Shown here piece after piece: positions 23,278 through 23,559 of a stretch of 23,559 nt of DNA (positions are counted from its first letter, which is position 1; the number at the start of each line of letters is the position of its first letter). The translations under genes and the position numbers were made by a program. Under the pieces are notes generated by a model, which did not search any database, was not told the origin of the DNA, and saw nothing but the letters and a program-made list of their open reading frames with translations. Origin of the DNA: an uncultured Collinsella sp. (GTDB lineage: Bacteria > Actinomycetota > Coriobacteriia > Coriobacteriales > Coriobacteriaceae); the NCBI GenBank assembly GCA_900544755.1, contig UQWQ01000027.1, forward strand, positions 1-23,559. The letters run 5' to 3'.

Positions 23278-23403
23278 TTATCGGATTGTGGCGTTGAAGA
23301 CCAAGAAACTTGAAATGGCGTGGGCTCTGGGTAGGTCTCCACGGGTACGCCGTCGGTGCTGTACTCGACCGCCCGGCAAGAAGGTTTTATAGCGTGTTTC
23401 CCC

Positions 23404-23450
23404 AGAGAGGTCCCTTTGTCCGGTAGTGGCGAGGGGAGCCTCTCTTTTGC
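23404..23450 (+). terminator. Terminator after the RiPP exporter gene
   Basis: AGAGAGG (23404-23410) pairs with CCTCTCT (23439-23445), extended by CCC/GGGG with a bulge, then TTTT (23445-23448). It ends the cluster transcript. The 23278-23403 stretch before it has no convincing gene; a minus-strand frame there reads RAVEYSTDGVPVETYPEP, possibly a fragment of a lost gene. Confidence 0.65.
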
Positions 23451-23477
23451 TCACCTCTTGCGGCGGAGGGGGACACC

Positions 23478-23559
23478 ATGCGCCTATGCAGGACAAACTG
23501 CGCGTTCTTGTCGAATGATGGGCTATGTGTAGAGATGATGGTCTCGGGTAGAGGCCGTG
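23478..23559 (+). CDS. Partial Cys-rich small ORF at the window edge
   Basis: 27 codons are visible before the window ends. GGAGGGGG lies about 6 nt before the ATG at 23478, comparable to the precursor genes. It starts MRLCRTNCAFLSNDGLC, with Cys at 4, 8 and 17. The N-C-x-F...G-x-C pattern resembles NCFFYAHGGC of the two precursors, though spacing differs by one residue and the acidic leader is absent. It could be a related peptide, the start of another small Cys-rich protein, or chance; the 3' end is not in the window. Confidence 0.45.
   Translation, partial: MRLCRTNCAFLSNDGLCVEMMVSGRGR

Noticed and set aside
23278..23400. Minus-strand gene fragment (AVEYSTDGVPVETYPEP).
   Set aside because: It looks protein-like but is short, has no start, and cannot be assigned to a family from sequence alone.

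Overview
The window looks like chromosome from a Gram-positive gut actinobacterium of the Coriobacteriia, most like Collinsella. This is inferred from high G+C, GAG/AAG/CTC-rich codon use, a clustered GntR-type regulator with maltodextrin ABC genes, glgP and malQ, and PTS genes in an actinobacterial background. No rRNA or marker gene fixes the species.

Layout. (1) 1-2301: a tRNA-Gln(TTG) with terminator, a two-repeat peptidoglycan-binding protein, and a trans-isoprenyl diphosphate synthase, all on the minus strand. (2) 2416-14920: a sugar-uptake and glucan-breakdown locus. It holds a PTS EIICB permease fused to a HAD phosphatase (minus), a divergent GntR/UTRA regulator (plus), a four-gene carbohydrate ABC importer (lipoprotein, two permeases, ATPase; plus), then malQ and glgP (minus). 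Five copies of a TTGTTTAAACAA-like palindrome sit before the PTS gene, before the regulator, twice before the lipoprotein gene, and inside the malQ promoter. I infer that the GntR protein controls the whole set. (3) 10622-10918: between the ABC ATPase gene and glgP lies an array of four 57-bp dyad-symmetric units at an exact 80-bp period. (4) 15083-15941: about 70-bp inverted repeats enclose abutting remnants of an IS21 istB and an IS110 transposase. (5) 16195-17069: a DUF2975-like membrane protein with an XRE regulator.

(6) 17253-23277 is the most interesting part: a compact, probably acquired, radical-SAM RiPP cluster. Two unannotated 39-residue Cys-rich peptides (17320 and 17486) share the Cys pattern C-x2-C-x7-C-x3-C-x4-C. 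They are followed by an ABC ATPase with two permeases (immunity or efflux type), a radical SAM/SPASM maturase, and a half-size ABC exporter lacking a peptidase domain. A sigma70-like promoter (TTGAAA-N17-TAGAAT) precedes the first peptide. Two mutually exclusive hairpins follow the second. A further Cys-rich small ORF starts at 23478 and runs off the window. The precursor family is not one I recognise; the proposed product is a sactipeptide- or ranthipeptide-like thioether peptide.
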